Positions 9,123 to 18,210 of a DNA stretch of 64,000 bases are shown here, piece after piece. The notes beneath the pieces are model-generated. The model ran no database searches. It saw only the letters and a program-made list of their open reading frames with translations, and was not told the DNA's origin. This DNA comes from Roseimaritima multifibrata (GTDB lineage: Bacteria > Planctomycetota > Planctomycetia > Pirellulales > Pirellulaceae), in the NCBI RefSeq assembly GCF_007741495.1, contig NZ_CP036262.1, positions 6,758,001-6,822,000 of the forward strand, written 5' to 3'. Both the position numbers and the translations under genes were made by a program. The stretch's first letter is position 1; every line of letters begins with the position of its first letter.

Positions 9123-9156
9123 AAAAGCCACGTCCAGTTCGGACGTGGCTTTTCCC
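9123..9156 (+). terminator. hairpin terminator after DUF1559 gene
   Basis: Perfect stem AAAAGCCACGTCC / GGACGTGGCTTTT with a five-base AGTTC loop, ending in T-rich sequence. It lies between the DUF1559 stop and the small lipoprotein gene. Confidence 0.85.
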
Positions 9157-9188
9157 TTAGACACTCTCATTCATAGCAACACAAAAAC

Positions 9189-9347
9189 ATGAACCGCTTA
9201 AGCGCTATTTTTCTTTTGACCATTTCCGCTTTCCTAGTCGGCTGCGGAAGCAGTGAACCTCCTGCACCTCCCGTCATGGACGCGGCAATGCAAGAAGCGA
9301 TTTCACAAGAAGACCAAGCTGTTGCGGATGCTGAAAGAAACCAGTAA
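9189..9347 (+). CDS. small lipoprotein, 52 residues
   Basis: A short open frame from ATG 9189 to TAA 9347. The product starts MNRLSAIFLLTISAFLVGCG: Arg, a hydrophobic run, then a lipobox (FLVGC, Cys19). The mature 34 residues are proline-rich (SSEPPAPPV) and then acidic and alanine-rich. It follows the DUF1559 gene exactly as the larger lipoproteins follow the other two DUF1559 genes, which supports a real gene despite its size. A strong hairpin lies at 9412, after its stop. No fold can be assigned. Confidence 0.75.
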   Translation: MNRLSAIFLLTISAFLVGCGSSEPPAPPVMDAAMQEAISQEDQAVADAERNQ

Positions 9348-9411
9348 TTCGATCAACACCAGTCGAAAACCGTGATCGGTTCCCAGTCAAGCGACAGGGA
9401 ACCGATGCCCC

Positions 9412-9436
9412 TCGCGAGCATTGCTCGCGTTTTTTA
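9412..9436 (+). terminator. GC-rich hairpin with T-run after the small lipoprotein
   Basis: CGCGAG/CTCGCG stem followed by TTTTTTAT. The rest of the gene-free stretch 9348-9755 is A- and C-rich on the top strand from about 9545 to 9660, with nothing else I recognise. Confidence 0.8.
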
Positions 9437-9755
9437 TGCGCCAAGAGCTCTAACAAACGCAGCAAACGAAAACCAATTTCAAAATTGCGCGTTCCCGCAA
9501 GTTATCAAGACGCTCCCAATATCTCGCTCGGTAAGTGTTGGCTGAGGCGGAACTTAGCAATAACACACCCCCAGACAACAAACTCTCGCCCCCCGCACAA
9601 AACCATACGAAACAAAACCATATAACCAACAATCGCCTTGCCAGCACCCTAAAACCCTCTACAAAGGTGTCGCACAGACCATTGAGAGCGACAAACCTAC
9701 TCAGGCACTTCGCTCTCCTCTTTTCTTTTTCTTTTCTGATAGCGGGTTTCTTACC

Positions 9756-10793
9756 ATGCACAATAGATCTGAGCACAGACAGGGTTTTACGCTTGTTGAA
9801 TTACTGGTCGTCATTGCGATCATCGGCGTGCTTGTCGGATTGCTTCTTCCAGCGGTCCAAGCAGCACGTGAAGCAGCGCGACGAATGCAATGTTCGAACA
9901 ACTTCAAGCAGATGGGCTTGGCTCTGCATAACTACCACGACACTCACGGGTCGCTGGTTTACCGCAAAGGCGGAACCGCAGAAAACGCCGGTCGTCGAAG
10001 TGGTTTCATTTCGTTGCTACCCTTCATTGAAGCGGGCAACATGTGGGACCAAGTTCGCAACGGTTCCCCTTCCGAAGGCCCTCGCGCCTGGTCGGGCTGG
10101 GCACCGTGGAATACATCGCCTGAATTTGTCCGCTGCCCATCCGATTCTGGAATCCAGAGTGGCGGCCGAAGGAACTCGATTGGTTTTGTCATGGGTGACC
10201 AAATGAAGAACATCCGTGATGACACTTCCGCCCGTGGAATGTTCCAAGCCGGTAACCAGGGCGTCCGTTTCCGCGACGTAATCGATGGACTTTCCAATAC
10301 GCTGATGATGAGCGAACGATTGTGCAACGAAGGCATGCCAAGCGGCCAGAACCCTGTTGCCGTTGGACTACGTCAAGTTGAATACAAGCGAGGCCTAGCA
10401 ACACCGGTACCCGGTGTCACCGATGCACCAAACCTTTGCTACACCGTCGTTTCGGGGAACTACTACGCCGACGGCACCACGGTTAACTGCCGCTGGGGCC
10501 GATACTGGCAAGATGGCCAACCGGCCTACATCGGGATCAACACCGTCCTTCCACCGAACGGACCAGCCTGTGCCGAGAACGGATCATGGGGTGACCAAGA
10601 CGAAATCATCCTTCCTCCATCCAGTCGCCATCCAGGTGGCGTCAACGGTGTGATGGGTGACGGTTCGGTTCGCTTTGTGACCGAAACGATCGATTCGGGT
10701 AACTTGGGTGTCGGACAACCCGACCAAGGACCAAGTGTTTACGGAGTGTGGGGAGCCATGGGTTCCAAGGCGGGCGGCGAAGCGGCTCAGTAA
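9756..10793 (+). CDS. DUF1559 pseudopilin-like protein (duplicate B)
   Basis: 345 residues, almost the same sequence as the protein at 5902-6939 from the [18 protein letters not shown] helix to the C-terminus (for example [20 protein letters not shown] and [16 protein letters not shown]). Only the leader is unlike: [10 protein letters not shown] here against [10 protein letters not shown] there, and a few scattered substitutions such as K to R or T to I. DNA differences are mostly synonymous, so the copies are under constraint or recent. The Gly before Phe marks the predicted prepilin cleavage site. A terminator and a lipoprotein paralogue follow, as in copy A. Confidence 0.93.
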   Translation: MHNRSEHRQGFTLVELLVVIAIIGVLVGLLLPAVQAAREAARRMQCSNNFKQMGLALHNYHDTHGSLVYRKGGTAENAGRRSGFISLLPFIEAGNMWDQVRNGSPSEGPRAWSGWAPWNTSPEFVRCPSDSGIQSGGRRNSIGFVMGDQMKNIRDDTSARGMFQAGNQGVRFRDVIDGLSNTLMMSERLCNEGMPSGQNPVAVGLRQVEYKRGLATPVPGVTDAPNLCYTVVSGNYYADGTTVNCRWGRYWQDGQPAYIGINTVLPPNGPACAENGSWGDQDEIILPPSSRHPGGVNGVMGDGSVRFVTETIDSGNLGVGQPDQGPSVYGVWGAMGSKAGGEAAQ

Positions 10794-10828
10794 CCACGCT
10801 TGCCATATCCTGATCACTTTTCTCACTG

Positions 10829-10867
10829 CCAGACGCGGCCACCTCGTTAACCGCGTCTGGCTTTGCC
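10829..10867 (+). terminator. hairpin terminator after DUF1559 duplicate B
   Basis: Perfect 10-bp stem CCAGACGCGG / CCGCGTCTGG, 12-base loop, followed by CTTTGCC. A second short hairpin (CCACTGG / CCAGTGG) follows at about 10868-10888. Confidence 0.7.
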
Positions 10868-10927
10868 CACCACTGGCGGGCGGCCAGTGGCTGTGTCCTC
10901 ACTGCTCGAATACACCAGAGACCCAAT

Positions 10928-11461
10928 ATGCGCTTGCTACATTCGCTTCTCCTTCAACGTCGGTCATTTGCACCTTGGCTTGCGGCCTCCGCCGTCGGCT
11001 TGGCGGTTCTTACCCAAGTTGGCTGTGGTGGCTCCGGCAATCCGCCAACCTACCACGTGTCAGGCTCCGTCACTCAGGATGGAAACCCCGTCGCCGATGC
11101 AACGATCTCCTTCGTCTCCCTTGAATCAAACAAAAGTTCCGTTGGTAAAACCGACGCATCCGGCAACTACCAGCTGACCACCTTCGAAGCCAATGACGGA
11201 GCCCTTCCAGGTGAGTACAAGGTGCGAGTCTTCAAATTCGAACCGACTGAAGACATTCCCGCTGCGGAAGTTTCGGACTCGTCGGGTGAAGATGTGATGG
11301 AAGAAATGCCAAGTGACTATTCCGACCCCGGAGCGGAACGTGCACCGGCGGCCCCCAAAAACTTACTTCCTGCGATCTTCAATAGTGCGACGCGGACTCC
11401 GCTGAAAGCAACTGTCACCGAAGGCGAGAACAAAGTCGACTTGACGCTGGATGCAAAATAA
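10928..11461 (+). CDS. lipoprotein with transthyretin/carboxypeptidase-regulatory-like domain (duplicate B)
   Basis: 177 residues and paralogous to 7084-7617. Hydrophobic N-terminus with lipobox LTQVGC, then YHVSGSVTQDGNPVADATI, GKTDASGNYQLTTFEANDGA and the acidic GEDVMEEMPSDYSDP. The first ~30 residues differ from copy A while the mature domain is strongly conserved, the same pattern seen in the paired DUF1559 genes. Convergent with comEC, with about 83 bp between their stops. Confidence 0.88.
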   Translation: MRLLHSLLLQRRSFAPWLAASAVGLAVLTQVGCGGSGNPPTYHVSGSVTQDGNPVADATISFVSLESNKSSVGKTDASGNYQLTTFEANDGALPGEYKVRVFKFEPTEDIPAAEVSDSSGEDVMEEMPSDYSDPGAERAPAAPKNLLPAIFNSATRTPLKATVTEGENKVDLTLDAK

Positions 11462-11538
11462 GGGGGCAAGCTGGCTGTCACTTGCATTGCGTGTTCAGCC
11501 AAGAACGTCGGCGTTTAAAAACTCTGACAACTTTATAA

Positions 11539-11577
11539 GATGCGTTACGGGACCTTGCGAACGGTCCCGTCCGCATC
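11539..11577. terminator. possible bidirectional hairpin between lipoprotein B and comEC
   Basis: GATGCG-TT-ACGGGACC pairs with GGTCCCGT-CC-GCATC around an 8-base loop. It overlaps the last codons of comEC, and no long T-run is present, so termination is an inference from its place between convergent genes. Confidence 0.4.
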
Positions 11578-14079
11578 CAGGTGGAACACCACCGCTCCCT
11601 CCAGTGCCGTGACAAACACCTCGGATCCGTGCTGGCCCATCGCAGCCAGCACCTCGGGGCGTCCTGCTCGCTCGCCGCCGCTAACGACCACCGTCCGCGG
11701 ACGGCTCCAATCTAGCAGGGGACGCATATCCTCCTGCAGCGAACCATGATGCGGCGCCATCAGCAAACCTCCACCGGGCGGTCGCGGATATTGCAGCAAC
11801 AAATCGGTTCCTGGCAATTCAATGTCGCCGGGTAAGAAGAGGGTTGTCCCGCGATGCACAACCTGTAGGACCAAACTGTTCACGTTGTCGTTCCCCGGCA
11901 GACGCTCTTGCGGCGGATGCAGAACGGAAATTGCGGAAGTTTCTTTTCCGAATGTCAGGACCGTTCCTGAGGACCGCTCTTCAGACGGAATCTGGTGACG
12001 CTGGATCGCTTCTCGAATCGGCTCTAGCCCACGTTCCTCATCCTCCAACATGCCTGGAGGCGTGATGACTCTGCCGACGGAAAACCGAGCCAACAAGCCT
12101 GGCAACGCGTTGTAATGATCGGAATCGGCATGAGACAGCACGATCGTATCGAGATGTACGATTCCACATTCCCACAACACCGCTTCAATCGGACGACTGC
12201 TCTGAGCAGGCGCTCCCAGTCGTCCGCAATCGTACAACCAGACCGGCCCCCCTTCGCTGCGGATCAAAACGCTTGTGCCATGCCCGACATCGACAAACGT
12301 CACCTCCATCCCGCCGGGAGGAATCGCATGCAAGACACGACTGCGATAGACCGTCGCCAACGGCCAAGCGATCGCTCCCCAAAGAAACAGCCACCCGATC
12401 AACCATGCCGCTCGATGTTTGAACCAAGCAAGTCGCCATAACTGCGACGCCAACACTGCCAGTCCAAGCAACCCATAAAATGAAACGACCCACCACCCAG
12501 GTGGCGACGGCATCCAGAAATGCCCCCCTGGCACCTCCGCCAATCCACCGATCAAACGGCGAATCAACAGCAAACTGCTATCGCAGACCGCCGCGGGCAC
12601 GCTCGCCGCGGGCTGAAACAGCGCCCCCAGCAAGACCGTTGACAATCCCGACAGCAAAGCAACTAAAAGGGGGACTCCCAACAACACGTTTGCCAAAACC
12701 GAAATCGGCGAAACGATATGAAAGTAAAACCAGACCAGTGGCGCGGTCACTGCCCACACCCAGAAACTAAACTGAAAGGCAAGCCAACCCCGCCTGCGCG
12801 ATACCCGAAAGAAACGTTGCCCCCATCCGACGCGGGCGTCGATCAATCTTTCCAGTGGATCCTCCGACTGGCCCGCGGCCGCCAGCCCTGACACTTGGCG
12901 GGCGGCAACGATCAGCGTTCCGACCGCCAGGAACGACAACTGGACACCAACCCGCGTGAGGTTTGCGGGGTTCCAGACAAGCAGAATGGCAGCGGCAAGC
13001 GCCAATGCATTGAGCGGATGGATCGTCCGCCCCGACCACAAACCCAGCAGCATGGTTCCGACCAACAAAGCGGCTCGCATCACAGGCGGACGGCCGCCTG
13101 TCACCGCTGCGTAGGCAACGCAGGCTACTAGAATAATCAAGTATTGTTTTCCATGAGAGAGCGTGGTCAAAGCCAATAGCCATGAAACCGCCAACGCAAC
13201 CATCCCCAGGTGCAAGCCACTGACCGACAACAGATGTGCCGTCCCCGTGGCCAACAATTGCTCACGCTGCTGTCGTTCGACCGCTTCACGACGGCCCAAC
13301 ACCAACGCGGCGGCAAGCGGCGCCGATCCTGGACTAAGCCGCTGATCAAGCGTCTTATCACCGCGGATGCCGAAGCGAGCAAAGGGGCGCTGCAGACTGA
13401 AGTGCTGTCCAATTTTTTCAATCTGAGTCAAGCCGTCTACCCGGATCCTTGCCTGCTGCCCACGTGCAGCATAGATCGGCCGCATGTCGGGTTCCCCCGG
13501 GTTACGAGGCGGTGGGATGGACTGAATGCCGCCCAACAAAACCAAGACGTCACCAGGCAAACAGCTAGAGGCATCGGCGTCCACACTCACGCGAGCCCCT
13601 CCGAAGACCGGATGCCAATCTTGACCGATCCGAATCCGTTCCACCCGGACATCAAATACCGTCTGCCACTCCTCTTCGCGGCCTCGCATTTGCGCCAGTC
13701 GATTGGGTTTTCGTTCGACGCTGCCCGTTACAGCAACCTGCAAGATCGCGGGCTGCCAATCGACCGTCACGTAGCGGTTCAAACTTGCCAGACGGGTCTG
13801 TTGCTGACGTTCTCTAGCATGAACTGAAAAGACCACTGCGACACAACACAGCACGGCCAACCAGCCCAACCGTCGCTGCGACCAACGCCGCGATCCCCAA
13901 AAGAACAGCCCCGCCAGCAAGATCCCAGTGATCGCAAACCACCAGGACCACAGACTTCCCTGAATCCCTGCCGCCGCAGCCAACGAGAACGTAATCAGAG
14001 GATAGCGCCGAAGCAGATGCCGATCGACATACATCCCCAGCCGCGACGATTCGCTCGATAATCGCTCTTGCCCCGTCAT
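11545..14079 (-). CDS. comEC: ComEC/Rec2 family DNA-uptake channel protein
   Basis: Roughly 844 residues with the full ComEC layout: N-terminal membrane segments and an OB-like DUF4131 region, the Competence domain with the hallmark HLLSVSGLHLGMVALAV, further membrane helices, and a C-terminal metallo-beta-lactamase domain with VDVGHGTSVLI, SHADSDHYN (HxDxDH) and PHHGS. ComEC forms the inner-membrane channel for single-stranded DNA in natural transformation, and the lactamase-like domain is thought to act as a nuclease. The start is unclear: ATG 14079 (MTGQERL), ATG 14097 and GTG 14145 are all in frame and none has a clear ribosome site. Nearby pseudopilin-like genes are suggestive for a DNA-uptake machine, but that link is an inference. 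Confidence 0.9.
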   Translation of the reverse strand: MTGQERLSSESSRLGMYVDRHLLRRYPLITFSLAAAAGIQGSLWSWWFAITGILLAGLFFWGSRRWSQRRLGWLAVLCCVAVVFSVHARERQQQTRLASLNRYVTVDWQPAILQVAVTGSVERKPNRLAQMRGREEEWQTVFDVRVERIRIGQDWHPVFGGARVSVDADASSCLPGDVLVLLGGIQSIPPPRNPGEPDMRPIYAARGQQARIRVDGLTQIEKIGQHFSLQRPFARFGIRGDKTLDQRLSPGSAPLAAALVLGRREAVERQQREQLLATGTAHLLSVSGLHLGMVALAVSWLLALTTLSHGKQYLIILVACVAYAAVTGGRPPVMRAALLVGTMLLGLWSGRTIHPLNALALAAAILLVWNPANLTRVGVQLSFLAVGTLIVAARQVSGLAAAGQSEDPLERLIDARVGWGQRFFRVSRRRGWLAFQFSFWVWAVTAPLVWFYFHIVSPISVLANVLLGVPLLVALLSGLSTVLLGALFQPAASVPAAVCDSSLLLIRRLIGGLAEVPGGHFWMPSPPGWWVVSFYGLLGLAVLASQLWRLAWFKHRAAWLIGWLFLWGAIAWPLATVYRSRVLHAIPPGGMEVTFVDVGHGTSVLIRSEGGPVWLYDCGRLGAPAQSSRPIEAVLWECGIVHLDTIVLSHADSDHYNALPGLLARFSVGRVITPPGMLEDEERGLEPIREAIQRHQIPSEERSSGTVLTFGKETSAISVLHPPQERLPGNDNVNSLVLQVVHRGTTLFLPGDIELPGTDLLLQYPRPPGGGLLMAPHHGSLQEDMRPLLDWSRPRTVVVSGGERAGRPEVLAAMGQHGSEVFVTALEGAVVFHLDADGTVRKVP

Positions 14080-14165
14080 GATCTTATCGTACTGCATCCA
14101 CCGGTGAGATACACTATCAGAGGGGCAGTGATACAAACCATCCACTTATCCAATCGAGTCCTTCC

Positions 14166-14957
14166 ATGAGCAACATGCCACCATACCCTCAAGAAGGGGT
14201 CCAACCTCAGATGCAGCCTCAAGCGGCTTCTTCAAATAAGAATGGGCTCATCATCGGCTGCCTGATCGCTGCGGGTGTCGCGATTCCTGTCTTGCTGATC
14301 TGCGGCGGAGTCCTCGTTGCTCTGCTATTGCCCGCGGTTTCAGCGTCTCGCGAAGCAGCCCGCCGAATGCAATGCAGCAATAACATGAAACAGATTGGGC
14401 TGGCTTTCCACAACTACCATGATGTTTACAGGACGTTTCCCCCAGCCTACACCGTCGACGAGGATGGTAATCGCTTGCACAGCTGGCGAAGCCTGATCCT
14501 CCCGTTCATGGAACAACAAGCCCTTCATGCACAGATTGATTTCTCAAAACCGTGGGATGATCCAGCCAACCGAACGGTTGCACAGACCGCCATCCCGGCC
14601 TACCACTGCCCATCCTCTCCAGGGGATCCACTCTCTTCGTCGTATGTGGCGATCGTCGATCCTCAGGGCATTATGTCTGGTGAAAATGGCTCCCAGATGC
14701 AATCGGTTACGGATGGAATCTCCAACACCATCCTGTTAACCGAAGTGGATACGAGCCAGGCCGTCCCCTGGATGAGCCCCGAGGATATCGATCTTGCGAC
14801 TTACCTTGCGGTGACCGCAAGCTCACAGCACAACCATCCTGGAGGTTCAAACACATTGCTCGCCGATGGGTCGGTTCGATTCGTCGCGTCAGAGATAGAC
14901 GAAGAGACCTTAAAAGGGATGGTGACCAAGGACAATGGCGAACGGGCTGGCTTTTAG
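14166..14957 (+). CDS. DUF1559 protein without a prepilin leader
   Basis: 263 residues. The N-terminus is a 28-residue Pro/Gln-rich cytoplasmic stretch (MSNMPPYPQEGVQPQMQPQA) instead of the short basic leader, followed by a membrane helix (LIIGCLIAAGVAIPVLLICG) that runs into [18 protein letters not shown], the usual start of the DUF1559 domain. [17 protein letters not shown] closes the domain. With no Gly-Phe cleavage site it should stay as a signal-anchored protein. Starts within about 100 bp of comEC on the opposite strand. Confidence 0.9.
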   Translation: MSNMPPYPQEGVQPQMQPQAASSNKNGLIIGCLIAAGVAIPVLLICGGVLVALLLPAVSASREAARRMQCSNNMKQIGLAFHNYHDVYRTFPPAYTVDEDGNRLHSWRSLILPFMEQQALHAQIDFSKPWDDPANRTVAQTAIPAYHCPSSPGDPLSSSYVAIVDPQGIMSGENGSQMQSVTDGISNTILLTEVDTSQAVPWMSPEDIDLATYLAVTASSQHNHPGGSNTLLADGSVRFVASEIDEETLKGMVTKDNGERAGF

Positions 14958-14959
14958 GA

Positions 14960-15480
14960 AGCGTTCTTCTCCGGCGACTGACGCCGCCGACAAGTATTTG
15001 TCGCCCTCCGGGCTGCCTCCCTAGCAGAACGCCGCGAGCCGTCCGGGCTGTTTTCTTAGCGGAACGGCGCGAGCCGTCCGGGCTGCCTTCTTAGAGGAAC
15101 GGCGCGAGCCGTCCGGCCCGATTCGCTGAATTTTAACCTGCTGCAAAGCGGTTTGTGTTGATTTGGTTTTTAGCCCAGCGGGCGGCAGATATTTGCCGGC
15201 GGCGTCAGCCGCCGGGTCACTGCTCGAGCATCGCCTAGCCCAGCGGGCGGCAGAATTGGAGATGGAAAAATTCTGTCGCCCGCTGGGCTTTACTATCCGC
15301 TTGTTCTTCTCCGGCGGCTGACGCCGCCGGCAAGTATTTGTCGCCCTCCGGGCTGTCTTCCTAGCAGAACGCCGCGAGCCGTCTGGGCTGCCTTCTTAGC
15401 GGAACGGCGCGAGCCGTCCGGCATTCGCCTTGGAATTCTCACGTACTTGCCGGTCGGCTTGCGCCGATCCGCTAGGAAAA
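14960..15480. repeat. cluster of GCGCGAGCCGTCCGG and GCCCAGCGGGCGGCAG palindromic repeats
   Basis: This gene-free stretch is almost wholly made of two interleaved units. One is CTTAGCGGAACGGCGCGAG followed by CCGTCCGG, seen at about 15056, 15090, 15392 and in variant form at 15023 and 15361. The other is CAGCGGGCGGCAGAT with TTGCCGGCGGCGTCAGCC. A larger direct repeat of about 110 bp (14968-15080 against 15307-15420) is visible. The same units return near 37.1, 39.8, 61.3 and 61.9 kb. Confidence 0.85.
15237..15292 (-). terminator. long hairpin with repeated GCCCAGCGGGCG stem
   Basis: A 21-bp stem (AGCCCAGCGGGCGGCAGAATT against its complement, one G-T pair) around ~11 bases. A very similar hairpin lies at 39828-39875. 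It is probably both a repeat and a terminator; strand is not decided by the sequence. Confidence 0.5.
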
Positions 15481-15569
15481 TCTGCCCGCAGATAGCAAAG
15501 TGCGTCCACCGCCTGGCGACGGCAGCCGCAACAAGAACAACACTGGATGACGACAGCCTATGCCCCAAA

Positions 15570-16649
15570 CTACAACGCCCTAACATAGCGTTGCAAATCG
15601 ATCGTAAAACGTTCGATATCGCCACCCACCCAGGCTTGAAAATCCCTGATACGATGGCTCCGCGGATAGACGCGAAAGGGTGGCCCCGTACTGGTCTGCT
15701 GAACCGCCGCGCGGAAGGATTCAGGCCTTGCCTCGGACAAGTAAAAAACCATTGCCCAGCTGAGGCAATAGGCATCGGCGATCTGATCGGGATCCTTAAA
15801 AGCCGTGTCATCGGAGACCAGCTGGCGGATCGCTTGCAGCAGGCTTTCCGAATCTTGGTACCGCTTCTGGAACTGACGCGCGTAGTTCGCATGGACTCGA
15901 TCACGCGTCGAACGGTTTTCACGACTGGCTCCCATCTTTGCGGGTTCGAAGAGACTTCCGATCCCCTCAACCAACCACTGAGGGGTCACCGAAACACGAC
16001 TGTGAACTCCGGTGTTGTATGCCGCTTGATGAGCCGTTTCATGACGAATAGTTTCCGCGATGTATTCGGCATACCCATTCTCGTGCATCATCACTCGGTT
16101 CGAAGCCAAGTGGTAAACCCCGGCGACATTTGAAATCTGGATCCCCAGTTTCTGGAACTGATCTTGCATCGCTTGGCGATCGGGCAAGACCACGGCGACC
16201 AATGGGAAACGCCCGCTGCGAATCTGAATTCCCCGCAGCTCCATATGCCGAATGAACTGCCGGTAGAGTTCTTCAAAATGTTTCGGCCAACGCTGGCCAC
16301 GTCCCCGAGGCTGGACAACCAAGTAGTGAGTGGTTGCCACGACTTCGTAATCGCGACCGAACTCCGATAGCAGCTGACCACGGACCTCGGCAACGGACGC
16401 CGGAGTAAAGCCGGCATCGATTCGCCGGAGGTTTTCGGGCTTTGTTTTGTCCACCGTATCGTGCAACCAACCATCTTGGCCCAACACAACGGTCCGCTCA
16501 GGGACATTGATCAGCTGCAAACCTTGCATCGTCTGCCCTGCCCACTGGAACTCGACCATCGCCGGCCGCTCAGCAGCCACCGTGACTGACAGGGCGATCC
16601 ACAGCGCCAGCAGTGCAAAGAAAGGGAGAAACGGCGATCTCTTTAGCAT
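15570..16649 (-). CDS. secreted DUF1570 protein, putative zinc metallopeptidase-like
   Basis: 359 residues beginning with a clear signal peptide (MLKRSPFLPFFALLALWIAL, cut near AAERP). The key motif is ETIRHETAHQAAYNTG at about residue 200: an HExxH zinc-site signature, with the second half of the domain containing WLVEGIGSLFEP as gluzincin-like enzymes do. DUF1570 proteins are frequent in planctomycetes and their substrates are not known. The short C-terminal part ends in an alpha-helical stretch. It is flanked downstream by the repeat cluster and diverges from the gene at 16812. Confidence 0.85.
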   Translation of the reverse strand: MLKRSPFLPFFALLALWIALSVTVAAERPAMVEFQWAGQTMQGLQLINVPERTVVLGQDGWLHDTVDKTKPENLRRIDAGFTPASVAEVRGQLLSEFGRDYEVVATTHYLVVQPRGRGQRWPKHFEELYRQFIRHMELRGIQIRSGRFPLVAVVLPDRQAMQDQFQKLGIQISNVAGVYHLASNRVMMHENGYAEYIAETIRHETAHQAAYNTGVHSRVSVTPQWLVEGIGSLFEPAKMGASRENRSTRDRVHANYARQFQKRYQDSESLLQAIRQLVSDDTAFKDPDQIADAYCLSWAMVFYLSEARPESFRAAVQQTSTGPPFRVYPRSHRIRDFQAWVGGDIERFTIDLQRYVRAL

Positions 16650-16811
16650 GGAAATCGGATTCGTCCTCGAATTGGGTGATTAGCGACCGGGTCCTTCTGA
16701 AGATTAGGTTAGAATCGAAGAGGATGGGCGTTTTCTAATCCGTCCAGCGGAAGAAGTCGGGACATCGCGCCCATCTATGACGATTTCTCTTATCCTTTGC
16801 GAGCGGTACCT

Positions 16812-18194
16812 ATGTGGCGTCCTCTAACGCACGTTGTCCACACGCCCCCTCTTCGCTGGAAGTGCCTGCTTCCAACGCTCCTGCTGGCGGCGATATCACT
16901 GAACATCATAGCTCCCCCGCTACGAAGCCAGCCTCCCACAGACGACGCTCCCCCTACGACCGAAACGCCGGCGACCGAGACGCCCTCACCTGAAGTGGAT
17001 ATCGATTTCAAGGCGGACATTCTGGAACTGATCGACCAATTGGATGGGTCACGATTGGTCGGACGGCAAACGGCAGAACGGGAGCTGATTAAAAAGGGGC
17101 CCTCTGCCCTCCCCTTTTTTCCTGACGATCCGGGCAGCCTTTCCGCCGAAGCTCGCCTAAGACTCCGGCGCGTCCGTGCCGCTTTGGAAAAACTGCAAGC
17201 CCGCATTGAAACGAAAAATGTCGTTGTCCGCTTGAACGGTGCCAAAACGCTGGAGGAAGCCTTAGAAAAAATCAGTGCCGCCAGCGGGGTCGGTTTTGAA
17301 CATGGGCTGCCACCCAGCACACCGATCGAACTGGGAACCTCCGGGCCTTTATCTTTTTGGCAGGCCCTTGATACCGTCCTTGATGCTGCCAATCTGGACA
17401 TCGACTTTTACGGCGGAGGCGAAAGCAAACTAGCGTTGGTTCCCCGCCAAGAGAATCGTCCGCGACGAATCGATTCAGGAGCTTACACCGGCGTCTACCG
17501 ACTGGAACCGACTATGGTCACCGCTCGCCGAGTCCTAAACAACCCTCAACTAAGTGGGCTGCAGATTTCGATCCAGGTCGCCTGGGAACCACGGCTTACC
17601 CCGATCGGTTTGTCTTTGCCACTAAACCAAATTCAAGCGACCCTCGACGACGGAACGAAGCTGACCCCATTATCAACCGAGGGCGAAATTTTAATCGCCA
17701 CCAATTCCGAGCTTGCCTTTTCAGAGATCGGTTTACCTCTCCAATTACCTACAGGGCGACCTCGCAAAATCAGTGCCCTCAACGGGATGATCGAAGCGTT
17801 GCTACCAGGGCCTCAGCACGCATTTGAATTCCCTTTAGCAAAAGGGAAAGCGGACAGCACGGCAGGATCGGTCACGGTTGAAATCGATGCGATCCGCCCC
17901 AACGGAACTTTGCACGAAGTTCGCATGCTGATGAAATTAAGCGAAGCCAATCGTTCCCTTGAAAGCCATCAACAATGGGTGTTTGATAATCCAGCGTTCG
18001 TAACCGCAAGCGATGGAACGCGGCGGGAGCATTTGGGTTACCAGCTGTTCCGACAAACAGGCAACGAAATCGGAATCGGCTACTTATTCGACCTTGGCGA
18101 AAACGTGGACGATTTTACCTTTCACTACGAAACACCGACCGGCATCGTCCCCAGCAAAGTTCCCTTTGTCATTCCAGAAATCCTACTGCCCTAA
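16812..18194 (+). CDS. secreted protein of unknown function
   Basis: About 460 residues from ATG 16812 (a TTG at 16797 is in frame). A signal peptide (LLPTLLLAAISLNIIAPPL) precedes a Thr/Pro linker and a helical segment around 70-140 (LVGRQTAERELIKKGPSALP) that looks like the short HEAT-like unit common in planctomycete secreted proteins. The remainder is predicted mostly beta, with no catalytic motif that I recognise. It is followed after only 16 bp by the PpiC-type gene, so the two are probably cotranscribed and the product may be a client of that foldase. Confidence 0.75.
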   Translation: MWRPLTHVVHTPPLRWKCLLPTLLLAAISLNIIAPPLRSQPPTDDAPPTTETPATETPSPEVDIDFKADILELIDQLDGSRLVGRQTAERELIKKGPSALPFFPDDPGSLSAEARLRLRRVRAALEKLQARIETKNVVVRLNGAKTLEEALEKISAASGVGFEHGLPPSTPIELGTSGPLSFWQALDTVLDAANLDIDFYGGGESKLALVPRQENRPRRIDSGAYTGVYRLEPTMVTARRVLNNPQLSGLQISIQVAWEPRLTPIGLSLPLNQIQATLDDGTKLTPLSTEGEILIATNSELAFSEIGLPLQLPTGRPRKISALNGMIEALLPGPQHAFEFPLAKGKADSTAGSVTVEIDAIRPNGTLHEVRMLMKLSEANRSLESHQQWVFDNPAFVTASDGTRREHLGYQLFRQTGNEIGIGYLFDLGENVDDFTFHYETPTGIVPSKVPFVIPEILLP

Positions 18195-18210
18195 CCAACC
18201 CAAAATTCGT

